From an uncultured Actinomycetes bacterium (GTDB taxonomy: Bacteria; Actinomycetota; Acidimicrobiia; IMCC26256; PALSA-555): a stretch of DNA of 35,336 nt. The DNA lies in assembly GCA_937927875.1 (NCBI GenBank), contig CALEYV010000027.1, forward strand, positions 1 to 35,336, written 5' to 3'. A model generated the notes under the pieces. That model searched no databases. It was given only the letters and a program-made list of their open reading frames with translations, and was not told where the DNA came from. Position 1 is the stretch's first letter. Each line of letters starts with the position of its first letter. Positions 23,615 through 30,802 of this stretch are shown here, piece after piece. The translations under genes were made by a program, and so were the position numbers.

Positions 23615-23636
23615 CCCCGGGGGCAGGATCCCGGGG
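23615..23636 (-). other. Hairpin between peptide gene and HD-protein gene
   Basis: CCCCGGG (23615-23621) and CCCGGGG (23630-23636) form a 7-bp stem with an 8-base loop, in the 53-base gap between the sORF stop and the HD-protein ATG. No T-run; it could be a weak attenuator or RNA-stability hairpin. Confidence 0.45.
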
Positions 23637-23651
23637 GTTAGGTGTGGTTGG

Positions 23652-23744
23652 TTACTTCCAGGTCCGGCCTGCTCCCCCGGCGAGCACCACAGCAGCGATG
23701 CTCGATCCGATGAGAGCGACGCGGGCAACTGCACGCTTGCTCAC
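23652..23744 (-). CDS. Tiny hydrophobic peptide (30 codons)
   Basis: Starts GTG at 23744 behind a purine-rich ribosome-binding site (GAGGAGGGGG, about 7 bases away) and ends TAA. Basic N-terminus (SKRAVAR), one hydrophobic segment (about 8-23), then GGAGRTWK at the end. It has the form of a membrane-inserted or exported signalling peptide precursor and stands directly upstream of the HD protein in the same orientation. No family is recognised. It could be a leader peptide or a pheromone-like peptide; both are inference. Confidence 0.5.
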   Translation of the reverse strand: MSKRAVARVALIGSSIAAVVLAGGAGRTWK

Positions 23745-23772
23745 GCCACACCCCCTCCTCCCCATCAGAGCT

Positions 23773-23975
23773 GGTGCAGACCGGCGCTATTGAGGTCGCA
23801 CCGCGAAGCGCTCCGCTAGAAGCAGGGGCATTGCCCTTGTCAGTCGTGGACCCGGGACCCTGCCCTCGAGGCCCGGCGTGGACTCCCTTCGTCACAGCAG
23901 CAACAGGGACACCAATTCTCACGTACCGGCCCTGTTTGGGCAACCCCCGATGTAGGGGCACCGCCACGCTCCGCG
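23773..23975 (-). ncRNA. Candidate structured 5' leader / ncRNA upstream of peptide and HD protein
   Basis: No convincing gene lies in 23745-24038. On the minus strand, in order: CCCC-GGGG hairpin (23945-23958); a 7-bp stem AACAGGG/CCCTGTT (23902-23936) enclosing an A/T-richer 21-base loop (GTGAGAATTGG core); GAC-GTC hairpin next to it; GGGC-ATT-GCCC (23826-23836); and a 9-bp stem with one bulged base (23773-23802: GGTGC/GCACC and GACC/GGTC) around an 11-base loop. The last stem ends about 29 bases before the peptide start. The region is less GC-rich than its surroundings. It matches no riboswitch I can identify; boundaries are approximate. Confidence 0.4.
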
Positions 23976-24038
23976 CGACGGTGGGGGGGACAGGGTTCGG
24001 CCCGGCCGCTCTCCGCGGCCAGCGCGGGCTGACGCCGC

Positions 24039-24995
24039 CTACCGCGGGCCGGCGGGGATCGTCCCCAGCCGGCCGGCCTGGTAGTCCTCGAAGGCCTGGA
24101 TGATCTCGGCCCGGGTGTTCATGACGAACGGGCCCTGGGCCACGACCGGCTCCCGGATGGGCCGGCCGCCCAGCACCAGTACGTCGAGGGCCGGGGTCCG
24201 GTCCTGGTGCTCGTCGGCCCGCATCGTCAGGGTGTCGCCGGACCCGAACACCGCCAGCTGGCCGGTGCTGATCGGCCGCCCTTCGGTGCTGACCGTGCCC
24301 CGGCCGCCGAGGACGTAGGCGAGGGCGTTGAAGTCGCGGGGCCAGGGCAGCACCAGCTCGGCGCCGGGGCTGAGCGTCGCGTGCACGAGCGCGATCGGTG
24401 TGTGCGTCGCGCCGGGCCCGCGGTGGCCGGCGACGTCGCCGGCGACGACGCGCACCAGCGCGCCGCCGTCTTCGGAGCGCAGCAGGGTGACGCAGTCGGC
24501 CCCGATGTCCTGGTAGCGCGGGTCGACCCACTTCTCGGACGCGGGCAGGTTCACCCACAGCTGGATCCCGTGGAACAGCCCGCCGCTGGCCACCAGCTCC
24601 TGGGGCGGCGTCTCGATGTGCAGGATGCCGGCGCCGGCGGTCATCCACTGGGTGGCGCCGTTGGTGATCAGCCCGCCGCCACCGGTCGAGTCGTGGTGCT
24701 CGAAGGTCCCGTCGATCATGTAGGTGACGGTCTCGAAGCCGCGGTGTGGGTGCCAGTCGGTCCCCTTCGGCTCGCCGGGCGCGTACTCGACCTCGCCCAT
24801 CTGGTCCATGTGCACGAACGGGTCGAGGAGGCTCGGGTCGACGCCGGCGAAGGCGCGGCGCACCGGGAACCCGAGGCCCTCGAAGCCCGACGGCGCGGTG
24901 GTGACCGCCACCACCGGCCGGGGCGTGGTCGTGGCCGGGTCGGGGCGCTCGATGGCGGGCAGGGTCAGCGGGTCCTCGACGGTCACGGCGGGCAT
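24039..24995 (-). CDS. Pirin family protein
   Basis: 318 residues from the ATG at 24995, fixed by GAGGAGG 5 bases upstream. Cupin-type metal site: His82, His84 (WHPHRGFETVTYMIDG), His126 and Glu128 (MTAGAGILHIE). LFHGIQLWVNLPASEKWVDPRYQDI is a pirin hallmark, and a C-terminal cupin-like half follows. Bacterial pirins act as quercetinase-like dioxygenases or regulatory proteins; the role here is not determined. The gene is divergent from the LLM oxidoreductase. Confidence 0.95.
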   Translation of the reverse strand: MPAVTVEDPLTLPAIERPDPATTTPRPVVAVTTAPSGFEGLGFPVRRAFAGVDPSLLDPFVHMDQMGEVEYAPGEPKGTDWHPHRGFETVTYMIDGTFEHHDSTGGGGLITNGATQWMTAGAGILHIETPPQELVASGGLFHGIQLWVNLPASEKWVDPRYQDIGADCVTLLRSEDGGALVRVVAGDVAGHRGPGATHTPIALVHATLSPGAELVLPWPRDFNALAYVLGGRGTVSTEGRPISTGQLAVFGSGDTLTMRADEHQDRTPALDVLVLGGRPIREPVVAQGPFVMNTRAEIIQAFEDYQAGRLGTIPAGPR

Positions 24996-25120
24996 CGCAA
25001 CCTCCTCAACGGCCCGGGCTCGGGCCTTCGTCCGTCTGCCATGTACAACGCCGGCCCATTCCCGGCCCGGTCGCTCGGCCGGGGCGGCGGCGCCGGCCAC
25101 CGCGTGATACAAGCGGAACC

Positions 25121-25966
25121 ATGCGCTTCGGCTTCAAGACCTCCCCGCAGAACACGACCTGGGCCGACATGCTCGCCGTCTGGCGGGCGGCCGACGCCAT
25201 CGACTTCTACGAGTCGGGATGGACGTTCGACCACTTTTATCCGATCTTCTCCGACTCGACCGGGCCCTGCATGGAGGGCTGGGTGACGACGACCGCGCTG
25301 GCGCAGGCCACCGAGCGGCTGCGGGTCGGGGTGCTCGTGACCGGGATGCCCTACCGCCACCCGGCGGTCCTCGCCAACATGGCGGCCACGGTCGACATCG
25401 TCTCGGACGGACGGCTCGACCTCGGGATCGGCGCCGGGTGGAACGTCGAGGAGGCGACCGCGTACGGCATCGATCTGCACGACTCGCTGACCGACCGGTT
25501 CGACGCCTTCGACGAGGGCTGCGAGGCCATCATCGGGATGCTCTCGAACGAGACGACGACCCTGGACGGTCGCTTCGTCCGGCTGACCGACGCCCGCTGC
25601 AGCCCCAAGCCGGTGCAACGGCCCCATCCGCCGATCTGCATCGGCGGCACCGGCGAGCGCCGCACCCTGCGGTCGGTCGCCCGCTTCGCGCAGCACTGGA
25701 ACTTCCCGGGCGGCGACGTGGCGACCTTCACCCGCAAGCGTGACGTGCTGCACCGCCACTGCGCGGATCTCGGCCGCGACCCGTCCGAGGTCCTCGTGTC
25801 GATGCACCTGCGCCTCCCGCCCGACGGCGACGTCGCGCCGCTGGTCAAGCAGGCCGAGGAGTTCGCCGACGCCGGCCTCGAGCTCGGCATCGTCTACCTG
25901 CCACCGCCCCACACGTCGGCCGTGCTGGAGCCGATCGCGGCCGCGCTCGAGCACCTCCGAACCTGA
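25121..25966 (+). CDS. LLM-class (luciferase-like) F420- or flavin-dependent oxidoreductase
   Basis: 281 residues. The N-terminus MRFGFKTSPQNTTWADML and the first-barrel pattern WTFDHFYPI are typical. LAQATERLRVGVLVTGMPYRHPAVLANMAATVDIVSDGRLDLGIGAGWNVEEATAYGI is the central signature of actinobacterial F420-dependent LLM enzymes. ICIGGTGERRTLRSVARFAQHWNF follows. The cofactor is probably F420, judged from the family. The substrate is unknown. TACAAG lies 7 bases before the ATG (no ribosome-binding site), so the transcript may be leaderless. Confidence 0.93.
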   Translation: MRFGFKTSPQNTTWADMLAVWRAADAIDFYESGWTFDHFYPIFSDSTGPCMEGWVTTTALAQATERLRVGVLVTGMPYRHPAVLANMAATVDIVSDGRLDLGIGAGWNVEEATAYGIDLHDSLTDRFDAFDEGCEAIIGMLSNETTTLDGRFVRLTDARCSPKPVQRPHPPICIGGTGERRTLRSVARFAQHWNFPGGDVATFTRKRDVLHRHCADLGRDPSEVLVSMHLRLPPDGDVAPLVKQAEEFADAGLELGIVYLPPPHTSAVLEPIAAALEHLRT

Positions 25967-25980
25967 GGGCGGTGCCGCGC

Positions 25981-26247
25981 CTAGCGGACTCGGGTGTCGC
26001 GCCGGCGCCGGGCGGACGGCGCGACGCCGGCGCTCGCGAGGACGACGCCGGCCCCGAGCACGAGGAGAGACCCGCTGGTGCCCGGTGCGACGAGCACCAC
26101 CGACACGGCCAGCGCCGCCAGCAGGGCCGCGGCGACGATGGCGCGCCGCCGGAGGCCCGCCGAGCCTCGGTCGGGCTCCGCCCGGCGCCGGCACCGGCGC
26201 CCCGCGAACAGGACCGCGACGCTGCCGAGCAGCAGGATCGCGGCCAC
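25981..26247 (-). CDS. Small membrane protein, unknown function
   Basis: 88 residues from GTG 26247. Two or three hydrophobic segments (about 1-16, 36-53 and 58-74) are separated by an Arg-rich loop (GRRCRRRAEPDRG), with an Arg-rich C-terminus. No recognised family. It follows a tiny candidate ORF with two cysteines by 15 bases; GGAG stands about 11 bases before its GTG. Convergent with the LLM gene. Confidence 0.5.
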   Translation of the reverse strand: MAAILLLGSVAVLFAGRRCRRRAEPDRGSAGLRRRAIVAAALLAALAVSVVLVAPGTSGSLLVLGAGVVLASAGVAPSARRRRDTRVR

Positions 26248-26262
26248 GAGCCACGGCGCTCC

Positions 26263-26298
26263 TTAGTCCGGCACGCAACTGCAACCCGCCGCCAGCAT
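26263..26298 (-). CDS. Possible 11-codon peptide MLAAGCSCVPD
   Basis: GAGGTG lies 6 bases before the ATG at 26298; TAA stop at 26263. It contains a Cys-Ser-Cys cluster next to its end and precedes the small membrane protein by 15 bases. It may be a cysteine-rich leader peptide; chance is a real alternative for so short a frame. Confidence 0.3.
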   Translation of the reverse strand: MLAAGCSCVPD

Positions 26299-26381
26299 GC
26301 CGAGCACCTCATCTCTCGCCGATCGGCGGCTCGACGGTATCCCGCCGCCCCGGACGCCTCGCGTCGACCCCGGAGCGCGCG

Positions 26382-27356
26382 GTGACGGCGGCCGAATCGG
26401 CGGCGCACGGAGCTCGGCTCGTCGTCGGCAGCGGCGTGGTGCGGGTCGGCACCTGCTCGTGGGCCGACCCGACGATCGTGAAGGAGACCGACTGGTACCC
26501 GCGCCGGACGATGAGCGCCGCCGACCGGCTGGCCTTCTACGCCGCCCGCTTCCCGATCGTGGAGGCGGACAGCACCTACTACCGGCCGCCGGCGCCGCCG
26601 CTGACCGAGGGCTGGGCCGAGCGCTCCCCGGCCGGGTTCGTCTTCGACGTGAAGGCGTACTCGTTGTTCACGCACCACCCGACCCGGCCCGAGACCCTGT
26701 GGCCGGACGTCCGGAGCGGGATCCGAGCCGAGTTCGCGGGGAAGCGCAGCGCCTACGTCGAGCACCTGCACCCGGACGCGCTCGCCCGGGCATGGGAGCA
26801 CTTCGCGGAGGGCCTGGCGCCGCTGCAGACGGCCGGCAAGCTCGGCGCGGTCCTGTTCCAGTTCCCGACCTGGTTCACGCCGAAGCGGTCGAACCGCGAT
26901 GAGCTGGTGGCGCTGCCGGCTCGACTGCCGGGGACGCGGCTCTGCGTCGAGTTCCGGTCGCCGCGCTGGCTGGCCGAGGACGATCGCGACCGCACGCTGG
27001 CGACGCTTGAGGCGGGGGGGCTGGCGCTGGTCGTCGTCGACGCGCCGCCGAGCTCGGGGCTCGCGACGGTGGCCGCGGCCACTCGCCCCGACCTGGCCGT
27101 GATCCGGCTCCACGGGCGCAACGACGAGACGTGGACCCAGCGGGGCGGCAGCGCGGCGGAGCGGTTCCGCTACCTCTACCGCGGGGAGGAGCTCGAGCCG
27201 TGGGCCGACCGCGCCCTGGCGCTCGCGGGCGAGGCCGAGCAGGTGCACGTCCTCTTCAACAACTGCTACCAGGACTACGGCGTCCGCAACGCCGAGGACC
27301 TGGTCGAGCTCCTGCTCGAGCGGGGCGCGCGGCCCGACGGCCCCAGTCCTCAGTAG
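26382..27356 (+). CDS. DUF72 family protein
   Basis: 324 residues from GTG 26382 (GGAG about 6 bases upstream); GTG 26436 is an alternative giving 306. VRVGTCSWADP, FPIVEADSTYYRPP, FVFDVKAYSLFTHHP, LGAVLFQFPTWF, CVEFRSPRWL and VHVLFNNCYQDYGVRNAEDL are the classical DUF72 motifs of a TIM-barrel-like fold. Proposed active-site acids are present (Glu in VEADSTYY and VEFRSP). Biochemical function is not established for the family. Ends 7 bases inside the convergent dehydrogenase gene. Confidence 0.95.
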   Translation: MTAAESAAHGARLVVGSGVVRVGTCSWADPTIVKETDWYPRRTMSAADRLAFYAARFPIVEADSTYYRPPAPPLTEGWAERSPAGFVFDVKAYSLFTHHPTRPETLWPDVRSGIRAEFAGKRSAYVEHLHPDALARAWEHFAEGLAPLQTAGKLGAVLFQFPTWFTPKRSNRDELVALPARLPGTRLCVEFRSPRWLAEDDRDRTLATLEAGGLALVVVDAPPSSGLATVAAATRPDLAVIRLHGRNDETWTQRGGSAAERFRYLYRGEELEPWADRALALAGEAEQVHVLFNNCYQDYGVRNAEDLVELLLERGARPDGPSPQ

Positions 27357-28420
27357 CCGCGCGCCAGGTCGACCTCGTTGCGGAGCGGCTCGCCGGCGAG
27401 GAAGCGGGCGAGGTTCTCCTGGAACAGCTCGTGCAGGTTGACGAACAGCGCGGCCGGCGACGACGCCGAGTGGGGCGACAGGTAGAGGTTCGGCGCGTCC
27501 CAGAGCGGGTGGTCGGGCGGGAGCGGCTCGACGCTGGCCACGTCGAGCGCGGCCGCTCGCAGGTGCCCGCGCTCCAGCGCCGCGATCAGCGCCGGCTCGT
27601 CCACGAGTGATCCGCGACCGACGTTGCAGAAGAAGCAGCCGGCCGGCATGGCTGCGAACGCGGCTTCGTCCATGAGCCCGGTGGTCTCGGGCGTCTCGGG
27701 GACGGCCGCGATCACGGCGTCGCACTCGGCGAGCATCGCGTGCAGCTCACCGGGCGGGTAGACGCGGTCGACGTTCGGCGCGGTGGCGCCCGGGATCGCC
27801 GAGCGGCGTGTTGCCAGGACCCGGAGCCCGAAGGCGGCCGCGCGCGTCGCGACCTCGGAGTTGATCGCGCCGAGGCCGAGGAGCCCGAGGGTGGACCCGG
27901 CGAGCTGGCGCCCGTATCGGGGCTCCCAGTCGTGCCGGACCTGCAGGTCGTCGAGCGCCCGGAAGTGCTTCCACTCCTGCAGCACACGCGCGAGCGCGAA
28001 CTCCGCGATCCCGACCGCGTTCGCGCCCGCGGCGGTGGTGAGCCGGATGCCGGCGCCGGCGAGGCCCGAGGACTGCAGCTGGCCGGTGCCGGCCCCGACC
28101 GCCTGCACCCACTGCAGGCGGGGGGCGACGTCGCGCACTTGGAACGGCAGGTCGATCGCCAGCGCGACGTCGAGCTGACCCAGCGCCTCGCGCTGGGCGT
28201 CGGAGAGGGCCGGCGCCTCGTCGTGCAGCTGGTCGCCGCCCGGCTTGCCGCGGGCGCTGCGCAGGTCGTGCGGCTCGACGTAGGTCTCGACGACGACCTC
28301 GAGTCGCGGGTCCAGCGCCTCGACCTCGCGCACGGCGGCCGCGAAGCCGTCGGCATCGCCGTACCACTCGGGCGGGTACAGGATCCCGACCACGACCGGG
28401 CCGGAACTCGGTTCGGGCAT
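27350..28420 (-). CDS. D-isomer-specific 2-hydroxyacid dehydrogenase
   Basis: 356 residues. The Rossmann loop is GLGAIN (182-187), with third-position Ala where Gly is usual. Catalytic triad Arg269 (NVGRG), Glu298 (VASVEPLP) and His317 (LSPHSAS) is complete. The family reduces 2-oxo acids to D-2-hydroxy acids with NAD(P)H, or the reverse. It is longer than average at the N-terminus. Convergent 7-base overlap with DUF72. A hydroxyacid link to the TPP enzyme elsewhere in the window is possible but distant. Confidence 0.95.
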   Translation of the reverse strand: MPEPSSGPVVVGILYPPEWYGDADGFAAAVREVEALDPRLEVVVETYVEPHDLRSARGKPGGDQLHDEAPALSDAQREALGQLDVALAIDLPFQVRDVAPRLQWVQAVGAGTGQLQSSGLAGAGIRLTTAAGANAVGIAEFALARVLQEWKHFRALDDLQVRHDWEPRYGRQLAGSTLGLLGLGAINSEVATRAAAFGLRVLATRRSAIPGATAPNVDRVYPPGELHAMLAECDAVIAAVPETPETTGLMDEAAFAAMPAGCFFCNVGRGSLVDEPALIAALERGHLRAAALDVASVEPLPPDHPLWDAPNLYLSPHSASSPAALFVNLHELFQENLARFLAGEPLRNEVDLARGY

Positions 28421-28487
28421 GCGTCGCCTCGTCGAGAGCGGGCAGCGTCGAACCTACGCGACGTCGGGCCCGGCACGGGGGGCCAGG

Positions 28488-28946
28488 CTATGCGACGCGG
28501 CGCTCCGACACCGGCGAGACCGCTCGGTCCGGCTCGTCGGTTGCGGCATCCCACGGCGCGACAGCGCGCCGTACCGGCGGTGCTGGTCGCCGCAGCGAGG
28601 TGTGTCGCTCCACGAAGGCCTGGGCCCTGGCGTCGATCCTGTCCCAGCGCTCGATCGACCGCACGAGCCACTCCGGCGGCGGTCGGGTGCGCCGCGCCGC
28701 GGCGGCTCGGGCCACCGCGGCGAGCGCGTCCCGCGGGCGCGCCTGCGCGCGCGCGAGACGGCGCGTGAGCCAGTCCACGACCTCACGGCTGCGCTCGGCC
28801 GCGGCCCGACGGACCGGGCCGGGCTCGGCGGGCTCGCGAGGCCACCGACGAGCCGAGCGCCCCGCGAGCCGCGTGTCCTCGAAGACGATGAGGGCAACGG
28901 CGATCGCGGCGAGGGCAAGGGCAGCAAGAAGCAGAAGCACGGTCAT
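28488..28946 (-). CDS. Membrane-anchored basic protein, unknown function
   Basis: 152 residues. One strong N-terminal hydrophobic segment (2-22), then a long Arg/Ala-rich, likely helical cytoplasmic part (RRAAAERSREVVDWLTRRLARAQARPRDAL, WLVRSIERWDRIDARAQAFVERH) and a Pro-rich tail. No family recognised. No clear ribosome-binding site before the ATG at 28946. It faces away from the racemase-like gene across a 93-base gap that contains a perfect palindrome. Confidence 0.6.
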   Translation of the reverse strand: MTVLLLLAALALAAIAVALIVFEDTRLAGRSARRWPREPAEPGPVRRAAAERSREVVDWLTRRLARAQARPRDALAAVARAAAARRTRPPPEWLVRSIERWDRIDARAQAFVERHTSLRRPAPPVRRAVAPWDAATDEPDRAVSPVSERRVA

Positions 28947-29002
28947 CGTGCTGCGTCGCTACCCGCGACGGCCGATGCGGAAACGTGCGCTCCCCGTGGC
29001 CT

Positions 29003-29016
29003 GAGAACCGGTTCTC
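29003..29016. promoter_or_regulatory. 14-bp perfect palindrome, candidate operator
   Basis: GAGAACCGGTTCTC, a perfect inverted repeat 11 bases upstream of the -10-like TAGGAT of the next plus-strand gene, so over the likely -35 region. The core AAC-NN-GTT resembles TetR-type actinobacterial lipid/steroid operators such as KstR (AACnnGTT), but the outer bases differ. Confidence 0.55.
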
Positions 29017-29027
29017 GTTCGGCCCTT

Positions 29028-29033
29028 TAGGAT
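29028..29033 (+). promoter_or_regulatory. -10 element (TAGGAT) for a leaderless transcript
   Basis: TAGGAT with 6 bases before GTG 29040 and no ribosome-binding site, directly after the palindrome. Confidence 0.5.
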
Positions 29034-29039
29034 CGTGGC

Positions 29040-30170
29040 GTGTCGGGCGCCGACTCCTCCGCCGACGGGCTGCTGACGGGCGTCCGCGTCCTCGACCTCA
29101 GCATCTGGCGACCGGGCCCGTACGCCACGCAGCTGCTCGCGGACCTCGGGGCGGACGTGATCAAGATCGAGCCGCCGGGCGGCGACCCGATGCGCATCTT
29201 CCCGGAGCTGTTCTCGAACCTGAACGCCAACAAGCGCAGCGCGGTCCTGAACCTTCACGACCCCGCCGACCGCGCGCACGCGCACGAGCTGGCGCGGGAC
29301 GCCGACGCGCTCGTCGAGGGCTTCCGGCCCGGCGTCGCGGCGCGGCTCGGCATGGGCGAGCCCGACGTGCGCGCGATCAACCCATCGGTCGTGTACTGCT
29401 CGGTCTCCGGCTACGGCCAGGACGGCCCGCTCGCGGTCGCGCCCGGTCACGACCTCAACTACCAGGCCTACGCAGCCGTGCTTGCCCCCGACGGGGGACC
29501 GCCGGTCCAGAGCGCGGTCCCGATCGCCGACCTCGGCGGCGGCCTGGCGGCCGCGATGGCGGTCTGCGCGGCGCTGCTCGGCCGGACCCGCACCGGGGAG
29601 GGCGAGCACGTCGACGTGGCGATGGCCGACCTGCTCGCGTCGTGGACCGGTCCGTTCACCGGCTTGGCGCTCGGCGACCGCGGCGAGCGGCTGGGCCGGC
29701 TCCCCTCGTACGGGTCGTTCCTGACCGCCGACGGCACCTGGCTGACGATGGGCGTCATCGACGAGCAGCACTTCTGGGAGAGCGTCTGTGACGGGTTGGG
29801 TCTGGAGGACCTGCGCGACCTCGACCTGGTCGGCCGCACGGGACGCCACGACGAGATCCGCGCTCGGCTCACCGACGCCATCGCGTCCCGCCCTCGCGAC
29901 GAGCTCGTCGAGGTGCTCCGCGACACGGCGCCGGTGGCTCCGTCGCTGACGCGGGAAGAGATGCTCGAGCACGCGCAGTTCCGCCACCGGGGACTGACGG
30001 GCGTGACCACGGGAGACGGTTATCCCGCGATGGGGTACCCGGTCCGGTTCGGTGAGCACGCCCCTCGGCCGCCCGGCCGGGCCCCGTCACTCGGCGAGCA
30101 CCAGGCGGAGCGCTTCCACCCGCGCCCGGGGGCGCGCGCCGCGGCTCGCAGCGCCAGCACGCCCTCGTGA
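29040..30170 (+). CDS. CaiB/BaiF family protein, alpha-methylacyl-CoA racemase-like
   Basis: 376 residues, GTG start. GVRVLDLSIWRPGPYATQLLADLGADVIKIEPP opens the fold. GHDLNYQAYAAVL (His137) and IADLGGGLAAAMA (Asp164) match the His and Asp of the alpha-methylacyl-CoA racemase active site (His126/Asp156 in the mycobacterial enzyme), and Asp197 (VDVAMAD) occupies the transferase-Asp position. Hence racemisation of 2-methylacyl-CoA thioesters is more likely than CoA transfer; transferase activity cannot be excluded. Preceded by a candidate operator and followed by an MntP-like gene after 69 bases. The last about 30 residues are Arg/Ala-rich and may be disordered. Confidence 0.9.
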   Translation: MSGADSSADGLLTGVRVLDLSIWRPGPYATQLLADLGADVIKIEPPGGDPMRIFPELFSNLNANKRSAVLNLHDPADRAHAHELARDADALVEGFRPGVAARLGMGEPDVRAINPSVVYCSVSGYGQDGPLAVAPGHDLNYQAYAAVLAPDGGPPVQSAVPIADLGGGLAAAMAVCAALLGRTRTGEGEHVDVAMADLLASWTGPFTGLALGDRGERLGRLPSYGSFLTADGTWLTMGVIDEQHFWESVCDGLGLEDLRDLDLVGRTGRHDEIRARLTDAIASRPRDELVEVLRDTAPVAPSLTREEMLEHAQFRHRGLTGVTTGDGYPAMGYPVRFGEHAPRPPGRAPSLGEHQAERFHPRPGARAAARSASTPS

Positions 30171-30239
30171 CGCCGCCGCGCCGCGAGCACGCCGCCGAGA
30201 TGACCGCCGCGGCTCGCGAGGATCGATAGGTCAGCGCGC

Positions 30240-30788
30240 ATGGCGCGGTTGCTGGCCGTGGCCGCGCCCCTGGGCCTCTCGAACTTCGCGGGCGGGGTGG
30301 CGATCGGGCTCGACCGGCTCAGCGCCCGGCGCCGGCTGCAGACCGCGGCGGTGTTCGCGGCGTTCGAGGCCGGCATGCCGCTGCTCGGCCTCGCGATCGG
30401 CCGGAGCCTGGCCGGGCCCCTCGGCGACTCGGCGTCGCTCGTGGGCGGCCTGGCGCTGGTGATCCTCGGCTCGGGGCTGCTGCTGGCGCCGATCGTGGGG
30501 GGCGGCGGCCGCGACGAGCGGGCGCGACCGTCGTGGGCGGGGCGGCGGATCGCGATCACCGGCGCCGCGCTCAGCATCGACAACCTGGTCGTCGGCTTCG
30601 CGCTCGGCGCGGTGCGGGTACCGGTCGTGGTGAGCGCGGTCGTGATCGGCGTCGTGAGCGGCGTGCTGAGCCTGGCCGGGCTCGAGCTCGGCCACCGGGC
30701 CGGGCGGCGGATCGACGGCGCGGCCGAGGCGCTGTCAGCGGCGGGGCTGGTGGTGGTCGGCGCGCTTGTCGCGCTGCAGGTCCTCTGA
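30240..30788 (+). CDS. MntP-family manganese efflux pump-like membrane protein
   Basis: 182 residues, typical of MntP. Six hydrophobic segments arranged as two homologous halves. LSNFAGGVAIGLD (first half) and LSIDNLVVGFALG (second half) correspond to the paired acidic transport motifs of MntP; the first has Asn where Asp is common. An Arg/Glu loop separates the halves. It probably exports Mn(II) or a related divalent cation at the cytoplasmic membrane. No yybP-ykoY riboswitch fits in the 69-base upstream gap; TAGGTC lies 7 bases before the ATG. Confidence 0.8.
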   Translation: MARLLAVAAPLGLSNFAGGVAIGLDRLSARRRLQTAAVFAAFEAGMPLLGLAIGRSLAGPLGDSASLVGGLALVILGSGLLLAPIVGGGGRDERARPSWAGRRIAITGAALSIDNLVVGFALGAVRVPVVVSAVVIGVVSGVLSLAGLELGHRAGRRIDGAAEALSAAGLVVVGALVALQVL

Positions 30789-30802
30789 GCGGGCCGGGCC
30801 CT

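Noticed and set aside
23861..23935. Possible cobalamin riboswitch
   Set aside because: GTGAGAAT and CTGTGACG look like parts of the cobalamin core, but no B12 box follows and the helices do not fit, so the RNA is listed only as unclassified.
30171..30239. yybP-ykoY manganese riboswitch before the MntP-like gene
   Set aside because: The gap is only 69 bases and lacks the paired loops of that riboswitch.
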